Assembly: GCA_025200525.1 (NCBI GenBank)
Contig: CM045768.1
Location: 47,876,425 to 47,940,424, forward strand
Direction: 5' to 3'
Length of the DNA: 64,000 bases
From: Camellia lanceoleosa
Taxonomy: Eukaryota > Streptophyta > Magnoliopsida > Ericales > Theaceae
Shown: piece after piece, positions 33,228-46,545 of the stretch
Layout of the letters: the number at the start of each line of letters is the position of its first letter
Position numbering within the stretch: position 1 is the first letter of the stretch
The notes under the pieces: model-generated
What the model was told of the DNA's origin: nothing
The model's input: the letters and a program-made list of their open reading frames with translations, nothing else
Databases searched by the model: none
Position numbers and translations under genes: made by a program

Positions 33228-35780
33228 TCTTCAATACAAGATGTCCAAGATATTCAACAATATAATGACGGTTCTGTTTGTATTAAATTTAATCGTAGTC
33301 AATCCTCTAGACATAGTACATCCAGTGTCCCTACTAAAATTGAAACTGAAAATGAAATATTTAATACTCCTCTATTTCGCAAAAATAGTCAACTCAATCT
33401 TGGTCAAACTACAAATAATAAACTTAAAGGAATTGATAACTCTACAACTTCTCAATTTAGTAAACATGTTTATTCACATCCGATACATTTTCCTAAAGAT
33501 GATGATGAATCCCAAACATCCCCTACTCAAACTGATTTTGAAGTTACAACTCCAATAAATCCTCAACTAATGACAATTAAGAAATCCTTTACTCTTGATT
33601 TTGATAAACTTCTTATTGACTTTAGATCTAAAGAAAATAGAACTAAACGACATGCTTATCGTGCTAAATATGATTTTGCTCAACAATCTCAAATAACTCA
33701 TAAATGGTATGATTTTATAATTGAATATAATCTTGAACTTCCTTTCTTTGAATACTTGGAAAATTATTACAAAAAAATTAATACAATCACAAAACATAAA
33801 TGAAAAGCTTCTCCTAATACCACTGTTAGTTCTAGTCATCCTCCTTTAGTTAATATTATTATTGATCATCAAGGAACTGAAGTCCCAGCCTCCCCTTTCA
33901 AGTTGCCTGGTACTGATCCTGACATTAAAAAAGTTATTAAACAAAATAATTATACTAATCAGTGTCTAAAAACAATTGGTACCCAATTAGATAAAATTGA
34001 AACTCATTTAGATTCCACTGTTGTTACATCTACCACAAAATCCTTAGATCAACCTTTACTTAATCTCCCTAGTAATAGATCTAAAAGAACTAGTTTAATT
34101 ACCAATGATCATTCTACTGTTAAAGCTATAGAACAATTATTTACCAAGTTAACTACTTCTGACACAGCTTCTCCCTCTAAAAAAAAAGGTCTTACTGTTT
34201 TAAACCAACAAATTAGTGATACTGTTTCTAATCAATCTGAAATTGATACTACTGATAATGAAATTAATCAATTAACTCAACAATTTCAACCCTCTACTCT
34301 TGCTAAAATTCATTTTCCCAAAGTGAATCCTCAAACTACCAAAAATTGGTATTCTCGACCTACTCCTTCTGATCTCTAATTTGAAGAAACTAATTTTTCT
34401 AATCAAATTTCTGTCTCTGCTAAAAAAATTATATGAATAGAATATTGATGGTCTCAGTGAAGATCAAATACTTCAAAAATTAAATCATTTATCTATGGTT
34501 ACGAATAGTTATCTTAGTAATTATCCTAAATATACTCAAGCTGAAATTGTTTTATTAATTACATCTGGTTTTACTGGTATGCTAAAATCTTGGTGGGAAA
34601 AATACCTTAGATCAACGTGAATCCATATTATATTCTAATCAGAAAGATGAAAATGATCTTCCTATTTTTGATGAAACTATTGGCTATTACAAACCCAATG
34701 GTATTAATACCCTAATCTATACCATAGTACGACATTTCATAGGAACCCCTACTAATAAATATTCACGCATACATGATCAACTTAGTAATCTTACCTGTCC
34801 AACCTTAAGTGATTTTAGGTGGTATAAAGATGTATTTACCTCTAGAGTTATGTTAAGAAAAGACTGTACTAAATCTTTTTGGAAGGAAAAATTTATTAAT
34901 GGATTACCTAGCTTATTTGCTCACAAAATTAGAGATGTTCTTAGTCAACCTACTGGTGTTATAGAATATGATAACTTAACTTATGGTGATATAATTAGCA
35001 CTATTCAAAAAGAAGGATTAAAAATGTGTATTGATCTTAAACTTAGTCAAAAAGCTGTTAAAGATAAGCATAAAGCTAAGTATGAATTAAAAAAATTTTG
35101 TGAATAATACGGACTACCTCTTGTAGCACCCTCTCGTAGAAAATCACACAAATACTCCAAACATAAACATAAGTCATCCTATAAAAATTCTAATAAATAC
35201 AAAAAAAACTATTCACCTTCCAAATCCAATGATAAATTTTATACTAAACCCAAAAAGAAATATTATAAAAAATCACATCCAAAATCTAAATCTAAAAAAG
35301 ATATCACTTGTTATAACTGTGGTCCAAAAGGTCACTATTCTAATATATGTAAAGAAAAACAAAAATTAAAGGATAAGGTTAATCAATTACAACTTAATGA
35401 TGAATCAAAAAATCAATTATATGAAATCTTTCAATTAAATCAATCAATCAGTGATTCCTCTTCTAATAATCCTAGTACATCATCTGATGATAATTCACCT
35501 AGTAATGATTCTGATAATAATATTGAATTAGGACGTAATAATGTTTGTTGTAAACCAGTCAAACAAATCACTGTTCTTACTAAACAAAATCAAGAAGAAT
35601 CTGCTCTTATCGAATTAATTAGTCGATTAGATGATCCAGAATTAAAAAAGAAATATACTAATAAGTTAAAATCCTTACTAACTAATTCGGATCAAACACC
35701 TAAACCGGATAAACCCATAATTAGTCTATCCAAAACTTTAGAGCGATTTAAAAATAAAAATAAAGAAATCACTCTAGAAG
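33228..35780 (+). pseudogene. pararetrovirus coat protein region
   Basis: This stretch is split over several frames by stops and small indels. It covers the linker and the capsid domain. Toward the end, basic Lys/Ser-rich sequence precedes a clear CCHC zinc knuckle (C-x2-C-x4-H-x4-C, about 35309-35349) of the type that packages nucleic acid in Caulimoviridae coat proteins. Asp/Asn/Ser-rich acidic sequence follows. Codon use is very A/T-rich compared with the flanking gypsy elements. The frame is broken at least at 33803, 34379, 34430, 34615 and 35106. Confidence 0.75.
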
Positions 35781-35782
35781 AT

Positions 35783-37945
35783 TTGCAATATGAAATCAAT
35801 CAGATTAAACAAACTATTAAAGATTTACAAAGCAAAGATAAAACTTTAGAAGATGAGATTATTGCACTAAAACTAAATAAAAGTTTAGATAATTTCCAAG
35901 ATAATCATAATGAATCTCCTCATGAATCTGACCATGATTCTGATCCAACTAATCCTGAGAATCTCTTATTTGATAATCGATCCAATCATTCTGAAAATAA
36001 ACAATTAAATCTTATTAATAAAATTCATATTCAAAAATGGTACTCCAATGTTAAGTTAATTATTAATGATTCTGAATTAGATGTTGTTGTTTTAATTGAT
36101 ACTGGTGCTGACTTAAATTGCATTCAAGAAGGATTACTCCCTACTACATATTATGAAAAATGTCATGAAAAGTTAACTTTTGCTAATGGTAGTAAAATGC
36201 ATATTAAATATAAATTACCAAAAGTTCATGTTTGCCATGATAGTGTCTGTTTTAAAACCTCATTTGTTTTAGTAAAAAACATGATTGATAAAGTGATCTT
36301 AGGAACACCATTTATATTTCTATTATATCCATTTGCTACATCTAGTGAAGGAATAACAACTCATGTCTTAGGACAACCTGTTACTTTTCAATTTTTATCT
36401 CCTCCTGAAATGTTAGAATTAAATCAATTAAAAAATTATTCTATTTCTCACACTATTAATCGATTAACTTGTCATTTAAGATTCCTTAAAGAAGAAATTA
36501 ATTATAAATAAATTGATCAACAATTAACTGATCCCGTCATCATTTCACAAATTAATGAATTTGAACTTAAATTAGAAACAACTGTTTGTTCATCTTTACC
36601 TACTGCATTTTGGCATAGGAAAAAGTATGTAGTTACATTACCATATATTAAAAATTTTAATGAAAAACAAATTCCTACTAAATCTCGCCCTATTCAAATG
36701 AATCATGAATTACTTGAAATGTGTAAAAAAGAAATTAATGAATTATTAAAAAACAGAATCATCAGTCCAAGTAAATCACCATGGTCATGTCCTGCCTTTT
36801 ATGTTAATAAAAATGCTGAATTAGAACGAGGTGTCCCTTGCCTAGTTATTAATTATAAACCATTAAATGCTGTTTTATAATGGATTCGATATCCTATTCC
36901 TAATAAAAAAGATTTGATTAAAAAACTTAGTCAAGCTATTATTTTTAGTAAATTTGATTTAAAAAGTGGATTTTGGCAAATTCAAATTCATCCTAAAGAT
37001 AGATATAAAACTGCTTTTACTACACCCTTTGGTCACTATGAATGGAATGTCATGCCATTTGGATCAAAAAATACTCCTAGTGAATTTCAACATATAATGA
37101 ATGATATTTTTAACCCATTTAGTCATTTTTCTATTTAATTTTCTTAAAATCTATTAGTGAACATTGGAAACATTTAACTGCATTCTTTTATACTATTAAA
37201 AGTCATGGTCTCGTTATATCTGCTCCTAAGATTAAATTATTTTAGACTAAAGTTAGATTTTTAGGTTATGATATTCACCACAATACCATTTTACCTATTA
37301 GTCGTTCCATTGAGTTTGCGTCTAAGTTTCCTGATGAAATTTTAGATAAAACCCAATTACAACGATTCTTAGGTTCTCTCAATTACATTGTTGAATTCTA
37401 TAAGGACTTTCGAAAAACTTGTCAACCTTTGTTTGACAGATTAAAGGATAACCCTCCTCCTTGGTCTTCAGTTTATACTTCTATTGTTCAACAAGTTAAA
37501 CAATATGTCAAGTCTCTTCCCTGTCTCGATATTCCTACTGACAATTCATTCAAAATTATTCAAACTGATACTTCTAATATTGGTTATGGTGGCATTCTTC
37601 TTCAGAAAGTCACTCCTCAATCATCTGAACAAAGTATTCGTTATCATTCTGGTATCTGGAATAAAGTACAATTAAATTATAGTACTATTAAAAAGAAATT
37701 TTATCTACTGTTTTATGTATTACTAAATTTCAAGATGATATTTTAAATCAAAAGTTTTTACTTCGTGTTGATTGCAAGTTTGCTAAATATGTTTTAGAAA
37801 AAGATGTTCAAAACCTTGCTAGTAAGCAAATTTTTGCTCGTTGGCAATCTATTTTAAGTATTTTCGACTTTGATAATACTTATATACCTGGTTGTCCAAA
37901 TTCCATTCCTAATTTTCTTACCCGCGAATTTTTACAGGGGGGATA
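35783..37945 (+). pseudogene. pararetrovirus protease, reverse transcriptase and RNase H
   Basis: A coiled-coil-like linker leads to an aspartic protease with VVLIDTGADLNCIQ (Asp-Thr-Gly, about 36082-36123). RT follows after a stop at 36509. It carries the PSKSPWSCPAFYV strand, the motif A segment FDLKSGFWQIQIHP (about 36950), and FGHYEWNVMPFGSKNTPSEF. The place where the YxDD catalytic box should be (37125-37150) lacks it, with stops and a frame change at the junction. RNase H shows QTDTSNIGYGGILLQKV (about 37561) and ends PNFLTREFLQGG at 37945. It was an RNA-to-DNA replication enzyme and is now inactive by deletion. Confidence 0.87.
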
Positions 37946-38182
37946 GGGATGGTTACTCTTTTTATTACTTACCATAAAACCCACATCACCCATTATCGAG
38001 CTCTTATCTGCCAAACTGCTTACCGCATTGCCAGACTAAAATTAGCTTGAAAAACTACTAAACGTGCTCAGCATATTAATTACCACCAGATTCAAGCTCG
38101 TCGCCATTTACTTGCTGATTATTACAACTGTTTAGATTACCATCAACAATATTTAGACCTTCTAAGCGGTTGTTAATCTTCA

Positions 38183-39552
38183 TTGCTAATCTCCATTTCT
38201 TTTATACAGATGTCTCATCCAAGGCCTCCTTCTAAAGCCTTGGTTCCCTCCAGTCAACCTTTTGTTCCTCCTCCTCTGGAGCTAGTAACCCAGTACCATC
38301 CAATTAAAATGGTAAATCGTTACCAGGTTCTTGGTAACATACCTAAACCTAGCTACACATCTGCTTTGGCTATTGATCCTTTTGCTTCTTCCAACCAAGC
38401 AGTGACTCCATACCCTCCTAATCCTATTAAAACAGCCCGTTTTGATTATGTTAAATCCACCACTACTAATCTCTTCTTCAAAGAACCTAGTCATCCTAAG
38501 AGTCAATCTATTAATGATCTTGCTAAATCCTATTTTCCTCTTGGATGGCATTTTGTTCCAATGCATCCTGAGAAAACAATCACCTATTACAAAGACATCC
38601 TATATAACCATCAATCCATTTTGATTAAACCTATTTATGATCGCACCTACACTAGTAAAGTTGTCTACCATTCTCTCTATATTCATCACATTGTTTCCTT
38701 AGCTGAATGGGGTCCTCCTTCTCAGCTTCGAGATTTACCTAATCACTCCATTCAGTATAGTTATTATGACTATATTGATGCCTGGTTCAAAATATTCCTT
38801 TACCAAATTGATACATTTAGGCACTCCTGGTTTATTCAATTTGATCAAAAGTTTAAATCTAAATTTCCTTCTTGGTTTCTGTGATGGTGGACTTATTATG
38901 GCGCCATTTCAGATATCTTTCCATTATCTATAATGGAACAGGCTAACTATTTTTCAACTGTTTTCTCATTCACCCCACAACAGAAGAAATTCCCTAAACT
39001 GCTTATTTTTATATCCAAATACAAAATTTCTTGGATATTTAAATGGCAATATGACATTTCTGATGATGTTGTTCAAATGATACATATCGTTAAATGGTGG
39101 GATAACTACAAAGTTTCCCGCATTGTTGAAATTGTGCAAGCTGAATTCCCGGTTAACATTCATGCTTAACCCCAGCAATGGTTAAAGCACAGCAGAACCC
39201 AACTGCTTCAATCACCCAAGGAAGCCAACTTCCTACAGTTAACCTTGGAAGTCCAACTACAAGTTCTTCCAAGCCCAAGTCCTCAAAGTCAAAGATTAAA
39301 CCAAAGAATAAATCACAGTCAGCAAAGCCCAACACTGATAAATCCAAGTCAAACGATAAGCCCAAGTCCAAATCCTCTAGAGATGAGTTGCTCAAAATGG
39401 CTCGTCTATTGGTGGATCAAGTTGAAGCCCAAACAGATTCTAATAACAATAATTCAGAAGAAGGTTCAGACAATTCAGACTCTTCTGAAGGTTCAACTAC
39501 TCAAAACCCATATGGACCCGAGTTTCAAGATGCTCATGACCCATATGCCTAG
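38183..39552 (+). pseudogene. pararetrovirus ORF2
   Basis: A second viral ORF downstream of the polyprotein. The first frame (ATG 38183, or in-frame ATG 38210) encodes about 230 residues with Pro-rich N-terminus and KMVNRYQVLGNIP, and a Trp/Tyr-rich section, to a stop at 38882. The same frame continues to another stop at 39166. A Lys/Ser/Pro-rich tail with DELLKMARLLVDQVEAQTD follows (39178-39552) and ends NPYGPEFQDAHDPYA. A protein of unknown function at this place is normal for Florendovirus-type genomes. Two stops make it a pseudogene. Confidence 0.7.
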
Positions 39553-39843
39553 TCAGCTCTGCATTGGATTCCATATATTTACATATTGGCTTCAATCAAT
39601 ACTCTTTTGAGAAAAGTTGCCATTTTGTATTTATATTGATTCCATCTGTTAAAGCTCCACCAAAAGTAATGAATAGTAAAAAGTCACTATTCACTTTTAA
39701 TATTCATCACTCAATCAATCTGATTAAAGCTGCATCATCTTTTGTCAATCAACCGAAAGCATCCGACAGCCTGCTTTTGTCCATGTGCTACCAGCTGCTC
39801 TCTTGCTCAACCAATTCACATGCTGCATAGTTCCTTTTCTTTT

Positions 39844-39851
39844 CTATAAAT
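39844..39851 (+). promoter_or_regulatory. TATA box of the pararetrovirus promoter
   Basis: CTATAAAT stands in the non-coding region after ORF2, where Caulimoviridae have the promoter for the terminally redundant genomic RNA. Leader-like sequence follows up to the tRNA-site remnant TGGTATCA at 40059-40066. Confidence 0.55.
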
Positions 39852-40066
39852 TGTAATGGTTAATTCATTTGTAGACAGAGGCTAAGAAAAAACAGAGCGA
39901 AAAAGAAGTGCTCTTCTGTTTAAACCTTGCTTCTGTTTTTTTAAACAATTGTAAGTTATTTTCGATTAAAAGTTATTTTAATACTATTTTGTGCATATTC
40001 TATTATTTCATCTTCTTCACTTGTTCTGTATAGCACGTCCTGACTCTCTCTCTCTACGTGGTATCA

Positions 40067-41480
40067 AATTTAAATTTAAATTTAAATTATTTTTTTATAA
40101 CAAACAAATCGTACCATCAAATATTTTTTTGAAAAAAAGATAACATGTACATTGCTCTAGTCAACGGCTAATATATTACTATAATAATGAAAGAGCCAAT
40201 AATTTTACGACACATGCAATTTTATATATTTTTTAATTTAAAAATCTAAAAAAATTAGGTTAAGAAGTTTACCTTGATGAAATTAAAACCGTTTTTACTT
40301 ATATTATATAATTTCTTTACATATATATTAGACTCCTTGACCTTGAGTTAGATGGTCATTAATATTTTCCTAGAATGACAAATGACTTATAAGGGTCAAG
40401 ATATACAGAGATGAAGGTTGATTCACACGAGAATTGATGTGGAATAGAATTGAATAAACTTCTAAAAATCATTTTATATGGTCATATACATTAGTGAAAA
40501 TATAATAAAAAAAACAAATATATTTTTATAATATTACATATGATCGTGGTTGGTTCGGTGGGCTACCATTCCCCTCACTTGACCTAAAACTTTATCAATT
40601 GTTCTATTTCCATCTAGTCAAATCTTATTTATTTAAAAAAATATAAAAATTAAAAAATAATTTCATTAAAATCGGAAAGAGTCAAGAGATTCAAATTGAA
40701 TTCTTTTGTCAAGATTGAGACCTTCCCTACTTTATAAATGGAATGTAAACCTAAATTTTATAATTAATGATTGTGACATATCCATATTAATAAATATTGA
40801 TGTTAAATTTAAAAATGATCTAAAATATTTACAAAGTTTATGATTAAATGATAGTTATTATAGGCTATTAATTTCATGTGTTGATAACATGTTGCAACTT
40901 AGGGGTGTTTTGAGAAGATAGTAAAAAGTTAACTTTTGGCTTTTAATAAAGTTTTTTGACTTTTTTAGAAAGTGATTTGGGAAGTTAATAAAAAATTGCT
41001 TTTGGCTTTTTTGGGTTAATATTTGTTTATGATGTCATATTACAATAAAATGACCAAAAAATCCCACCCAAATTAAGAAATTTACTTTTTGACCAATGTG
41101 GCTCATTTACAACATAGAGGGTAGTCATGTAATTTCATTCCTTACTTTTTGCAAACTTGCCCAATGATGGGGAGAATCTATTTACACACACATGTTCCTC
41201 TCTTCACACATCCCCCACACACACCTCTCTCCAACACACTCTCTCATTAAGTGTGTGTGGAGAGAGTTAAGGGTGTGTGCAAATAGCTCCTCCCCCAATG
41301 ATGTTTAGCTTTTTATGGCTGCCTGTAGCTGTGTTTTTTGAGATGCAAATGTAGCTTTTAATTGGTTCCCAAAAGACCACTTAATAAAGGCCTCGTTTGA
41401 AAAATTGGTTAAAATAGTTGTATTTTAAAAGATGGTATTTATTTATTTATTATATTTGATTTGATGGTTATAAGAAAAAA
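40067..41480. other. AT-rich intergenic DNA with possible hAT-type MITE relic
   Basis: No gene. Between about 40903 and 41390 the ends GGGGTGTTTTGAGAAG and CCCAAAAGACCACTT are roughly inverse, and the interior repeats AAAGTTAACTTTTGGCTTTT-type motifs. This looks like a decayed small hAT-like element. Confidence 0.4.
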
Positions 41481-41860
41481 CACTACAACAAAAATATACT
41501 TTAGTGACACTATACTAGTGACATATTTTTAAAAAATGTGACAAAAATAATATTTTGTGGCACGTTTTAGAAAAATGTTACAGAGCCACAAACATAAAAG
41601 GCTCTAGTGGCATTTCAATAAGAAGTGTCACATCTCTATAATAAAAATGTAATCTAGTAACATCAATTTTATGGCATTTTATAAAAGAATGACACAAGAA
41701 ATTGTTTTAGTGACACTTATTAACAGATGCCATAAAACTTTAGTAGCAATGATATTTTTTTAAAAATTTCACTAAACCAAGTAAGTGCAAGCTTGTTTTT
41801 GTCATTTTAAAAAATGCTACTAAGCCAAAAACTTTCCAAGCTATTTAATTGTATTTTTTG
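41481..41860. repeat. left subterminal repeats of the CACTA element
   Basis: Repeated TAGTGACAC, TGTGACA, GTGGCA and their complements over about 380 bp inside the left terminus. In CACTA elements such motifs bind the TNPA-type protein. Confidence 0.7.
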
Positions 41861-42224
41861 AAAAAAAAAAAAATGCCAATATACTTCCAAATTTTTTAAA
41901 ATGCACAAAATAAATATAAACAAATAAATTGAACTCAATACAACATGTTTTTCAACTGTAATGGCTACATGTACAAAATTGATCGACGACTTTATATGAA
42001 TTAACTGAATAAATAAAATTTCAAACTGCTCTCTTAGATAATGATAAAGTTACTTGAATTTTTTTTTGAAATAAAATTTTGACATTATCAAAAAGTGTTA
42101 ATTAGCTTGATGATTTATTAATAAAATGAATAATTTATTATGAAATTAGAAACTTCAAAGGACAAGATTTGGTCTTTGTTTCATTTTAGTCCATGTAGTT
42201 TCAATTAACTCGATTTTGACTCTA

Positions 42225-42498
42225 AGGCCAAGTTTGGAAACTTGTAAAAAAGTCAAAAAGTCAAAAAGTTACTCAAAAAGTTAAAAAGTTAACATTATTC
42301 ACCAAAAGTCAACAATTACGGTTGCACAACTCCCAATTCGAATTTTTCCCTACAAATCAATTTTTACAATTTTTTATTATACATTTTTTCATAAAAAGTC
42401 AAAAAGTTAACCCAAACATCCATATTTTTAACCTCAATTTTTTAGTCCAAAAAGGCAAAAAGTACACTTATTTAGGACACCCCAAACAACCCCTAAAT
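42225..42498. mobile_element. possible hAT-like MITE
   Basis: Begins AAGGCCAAGTTTGGAAAC and ends ACACCCCAAACAACCCCTA, roughly inverse ends (GGNNAAGTTTGG / CCCAAACAACCCC). The interior has AAAAAGTCAAAAAGT repeats. No clear target duplication was seen. Confidence 0.35.
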
Positions 42499-42540
42499 TT
42501 ATGGATTTATCTCAATTTATTCCAATTGCTTATAATTGTT

Positions 42541-42869
42541 GGGTAAATTACATCAATAGTCCTTACAATTTGTTGTTCCCTAGTTTCAATTGACCCAATT
42601 TTGAATCTTAATTTTAGATTTTATATCAATGTAGTCCAATTGATAACATTTTTAGGGTTTTTGATAGAAAATTTTCACTAAATTGACCAAATTTATGATT
42701 TTGCTCATAAAATGATGACACATGTTGCATTTGCCATGAAAAAATGCTATCAATTGATCCAATTTGAGACAAAATAAAAAAACTCAATGTCAAAATCGAT
42801 TCAATTGAAATTACAGGAATTAAAATGACACGATAGCCAAAATAGAAGGACTAACAGTGTAATTTTCCC
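42541..42869. mobile_element. 329-bp MITE with perfect 8-bp target duplication
   Basis: The left end GGGTAAATTACATC and the right end GTGTAATTTTCCC are inverse over about 23 bp with a few mismatches. TAATTGTT stands at 42533-42540 and again at 42870-42877. The interior is non-coding with further inverted blocks such as CAATTGA..TCAATTG. An 8-bp duplication fits hAT; the GGGTAAATTACA end is also seen in Mutator-type MITEs. Confidence 0.82.
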
Positions 42870-42877
42870 TAATTGTT

Positions 42878-45800
42878 AGCATTTTTTAATGAAAAATATG
42901 CACATGTCATTTTTTTTATAAGCAAAATTATAAATTTGCTCAATTCAATAAATTAATCTCAACCAATTCAGTAATAATTTTTTCTCAAAAACACTAATGG
43001 TATTATCAATTGGACGAAATTGATACAAAATTTAAAATTAAAAGTCAAAATTAATCTAATTAAGAGTGTAAGTACCAAAATTAATATTTATTTATTTTTA
43101 TTTAAAATGTAAACAAACTTATCTAAAAATAAATAATTAAATAAATTTTTGGTACACCAATTCATCAACTCATTACCAATTCTCCATATATATATATATA
43201 TATTATAAAAACAGAGGAAACAGGACTTACGGGAAGAAAAAAAAAACCCCCCACTAAACTACACTAAAGACTTTGAGCAGCTATGGGACAAAATTGATTT
43301 TGGTGAAGCAATCCAATCCACGAATCCAACAAATTTGAGTTCGTTAACCTAATCCATAAGTCCAATAAATCTGAAATTGATAAAGTAAAATCGATTTTGG
43401 CGGGACAAAGAGGCGGAAGTGAAATAATGAAGCAAAGGTTTATCATTCTTCATCTTTCATGCCACTCTTATCTAATATCTGCACCACAAATTTACAGTTT
43501 TTTCATCTTTTACAATCTACTGAGTTCATTAGGTATTCTTTCTCTCTTTTTCACTCTCACACACAGAGGCAAACACACACAATACCTCTATCTTTCTTTC
43601 TTATTTATGATCTTCTTATTTTAAGTATAAAACTTGATATAATCTGAAAGTCTTATCTTCTAATCCATGAATATATTAATTTTCATCTTTTAATATTAAG
43701 GGTTAATTGCGATTTATTATTATTGTATTTATATTGTGATTTTATATAATGTCATGCTAGTGTTTGTTTAAATGTCTCAATGAGATCTTGCATTATTTTG
43801 CTATGTTTGTTTGTTTGTTTTTTATTTTATTTTATTATTTTATTTTTTTTGTAATCCTGTTGTACGGATGAATAAGAAAAGAAAAAAAAATCATTTTATT
43901 AGATTTTGTTTTGATTTTATATTAGATATTTGTTCAATGTTCATGTGGTCGGTGATGATTTTTTTTTTAAAAATGTTTTTTTGGTTATCATTGGATAATA
44001 ATTTGGTGATATGGCTAGATATATTATATTTTTCCAAGTTGGTTATGTGATCCAATGTTTGGGATAGTATGCTATGCATAAAATTTACTGTCTTATGATG
44101 ATTTAACTAAAACATACTAGTGGCGGAGCAAAAATTATGACTAGAGGGGGTCATACTTGATAACAAAGTTCTAATTATTTCTTTAATAGCAATAGTATCG
44201 TATGTAACTATATTAAAAGATACATTTTTAACATAAAAAAATGAAAAATATCATTAAATCTACAAATAAAATTCTCAATCAAGAAAGAGAATTTTGATTT
44301 CCAATTTAGGGAAAACATTGATCAGTACTTTTCTGATAAGTATTTTGCTTTGTTGTTTAAAATATTTTATGCTTGTACTCTTCATTCTATTTATTTATTT
44401 TCCTAATCAATAGGAGGCCATACCTTGGAATTCGTAGTCTTGCCTATAACAAAACTTGAATACTTAACCTTTTAGTCTAGCCAACTTCACTACCTCCAAT
44501 TAATCATTATTTTCTTCTAATGTCTCAAAAAATAAATTATTGTATAAAATTTAGTTATGGAGCTAGTCTTTTATTAGCTAAACAAGAAGATAGTATAAAT
44601 TTCAATTTATTGAAAATATATAACCATTAAATAATTTGTGTATTAACATAAAATAATTTGTGGGGTCACCTCTTCTATGGGTGTTAAGAGGGCTACTAGA
44701 TTTCAGATTGGCCTTTGGGGGTGGGGGGCACCCCTTGGCAATTTACCAACCAAGAAGAAAAGCTCTACAATTCAAATAGGATTTTAAAACGTTGCCCCTC
44801 CAATCTGCCACTGAGCATGCATACCATTTTATATAAGATGTGTCATCATTTTATGCTAACTATATGTAATGGTTTGGATTAAAATAAATAATGAAAATAC
44901 CATGCAGCTTTCATCGTATGTAGCTTTGATGGGTCAGTGCAAACTAGTAGTTCTTTATTCTTTCTAGGATTTTTAAGAGAGGTGAGAAAAATAAGATTGG
45001 AAGAACTACAATTCTCCCTGTTTCTATCCCTTTGTTCCTTCTTTATTGACTTCTCTTGAACTATATTATGGGGAGTTCTAGTGCCCCCTATTTGTGTGTG
45101 TATTTGTTTATATAAATAGTATGTATAACTTGCAATTGTGATAGTGTTTGGCATCTTATGTTTGTTGAATGTTAAAAAGAAGATTTGATCATTTACTTTA
45201 TTTAAAATATGCAAAAATGAAATTATTTTTACGGCTTAACTTCATAGGTGCAGTGGCATAATACATTATGAATTTTGTTCATTAAATAATTGGTTTGGAA
45301 AAGTCAACTATGTTTGCAATGTATTGAGAGTATATGAAGGTGGTCAATGACCCACCCTTTTATGGATGTAAAGGCTGAACATCATTGGTACGTTGATTGC
45401 CCAGTTGCCCATGCAGTTGCTTTGGGATTATTAAACTGGTTTTATGGTATGTAGTAAAGCTTCCTCATTAGCAAAGATACTCAAAATCAGTTTTTCAAAC
45501 ACAATATTTGTTTTAAAATATAGCATTTTATGGTATATGCTTTCATAATCGTTTTGGCATTTGCTTGTTTCTAAATAGTTTAATTTTAAGTTACGAAAAA
45601 TGAGATTTGCTTATAGAACTTGAAAACAGTCTTGCGGATTATTTCATAAGTTAATTTAATGAGATATACTTAGGCTCATTCCTATAAATCATGGACGTTC
45701 ATATATACATGAATACGGTTGCACCTTGTTGACAATCGTTAGTAATGTTGGTAGACCATGGGACTTCAAGGAATCATGGTAGGCATTATGATGGCATGAG

Positions 45801-46094
45801 ACCACCTGCTTTTATAGCAGAATTGGATCATAGGAACTGGCTCATTCTTCAGAGTTGTGCTTAGTTGGTGTGATACACCTTATTAGGTACCATAGTGGGT
45901 AGGCGTGATACACTTCTTGTGGTATCACATGGCTTGGTCTATTTGATCTTCTTGCAGACGTCTCTTTATCATGTCTGGCCAAAATAGGGTCACCTTGAGA
46001 GGGCTAAACTCAAAAACTTTGATGATCCCTCAACTCTAGCTGTCAATCATGTCCTTAGATAGAATTTATAAGTTATTAATTGTTTTCCTACATA

Positions 46095-46136
<42 letters not shown>

Positions 46137-46545
46137 TAATTAGTTCAAATTTGGTTAGGTCACAATAACTTCTAGTCCTCTTGACATGGCAACTCAACAT
46201 CAAGTATAGTCCTCATCATCGATACAATATGTCTCTCTTACTCAGGTACCTACTAAGAGCTAATCATATATATGACATTACTTCTAGCTTTGTTTTAGAA
46301 TAGCATACAAAATTTGTCTTAGAATTGTAGAATGATAAGAAAGTATTCCAAAATATATCTCTCTATTTTGGTTGCAAATTTTAGTTAGCAGTAAGTTTTG
46401 GATTAATGCTCTATTCGACCCTGTTTTGGGGAAGCTAAAACAATTGTAATCGAGTTGCAAATCTATTCACAAAGACTTTTGTATAAATAGGGTTCAAGCA
46501 AAACAAAAAAAGGAACAAATTGTAATCAGTACTCTTTAAGGAAGT
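42878..46545. other. CACTA interior, mostly uncharacterised
   Basis: AT-rich sequence with no confidently identified exon. An (AT)n tract is at about 43187-43205. A decayed repeat is at about 44118-44815, with TAGTGGCGGAGCAAAAATTA at the left and CCTCCAATCTGCCACTGAG at the right. A short coding-like stretch at 45365-45440 reads MDVKAEHHWYVDCPVAHAV without a family match. A (TG)n microsatellite lies at about 46098-46131. Confidence 0.45.

Larger units (their letters stand above)
32218..40066 (+). mobile_element. endogenous pararetrovirus (Caulimoviridae, Florendovirus-like), inactive
   Basis: A nearly full-length integrated plant pararetrovirus. It holds a leader (32218-32438), a large polyprotein region with movement protein, coat protein with zinc knuckle, aspartic protease, RT and RNase H, then a second ORF. 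A TATA-containing promoter region comes at the far end. There is no integrase and no LTR, as expected for Caulimoviridae. A single polyprotein plus a downstream ORF2 matches Florendovirus organisation. Both ends lie at sequences resembling the initiator-Met tRNA site (TGGTTTCAG at 32218; TGGTATCA at 40059), so the copy seems opened at the minus-strand priming gap. Many stops, frame changes and loss of the RT active-site box show it is non-functional. Confidence 0.87.

Noticed and set aside
44118..44815. Complete MITE with TGGCGGAG ends
   Set aside because: The ends match only partly and no target duplication was found, so it is mentioned only within the interior entry.
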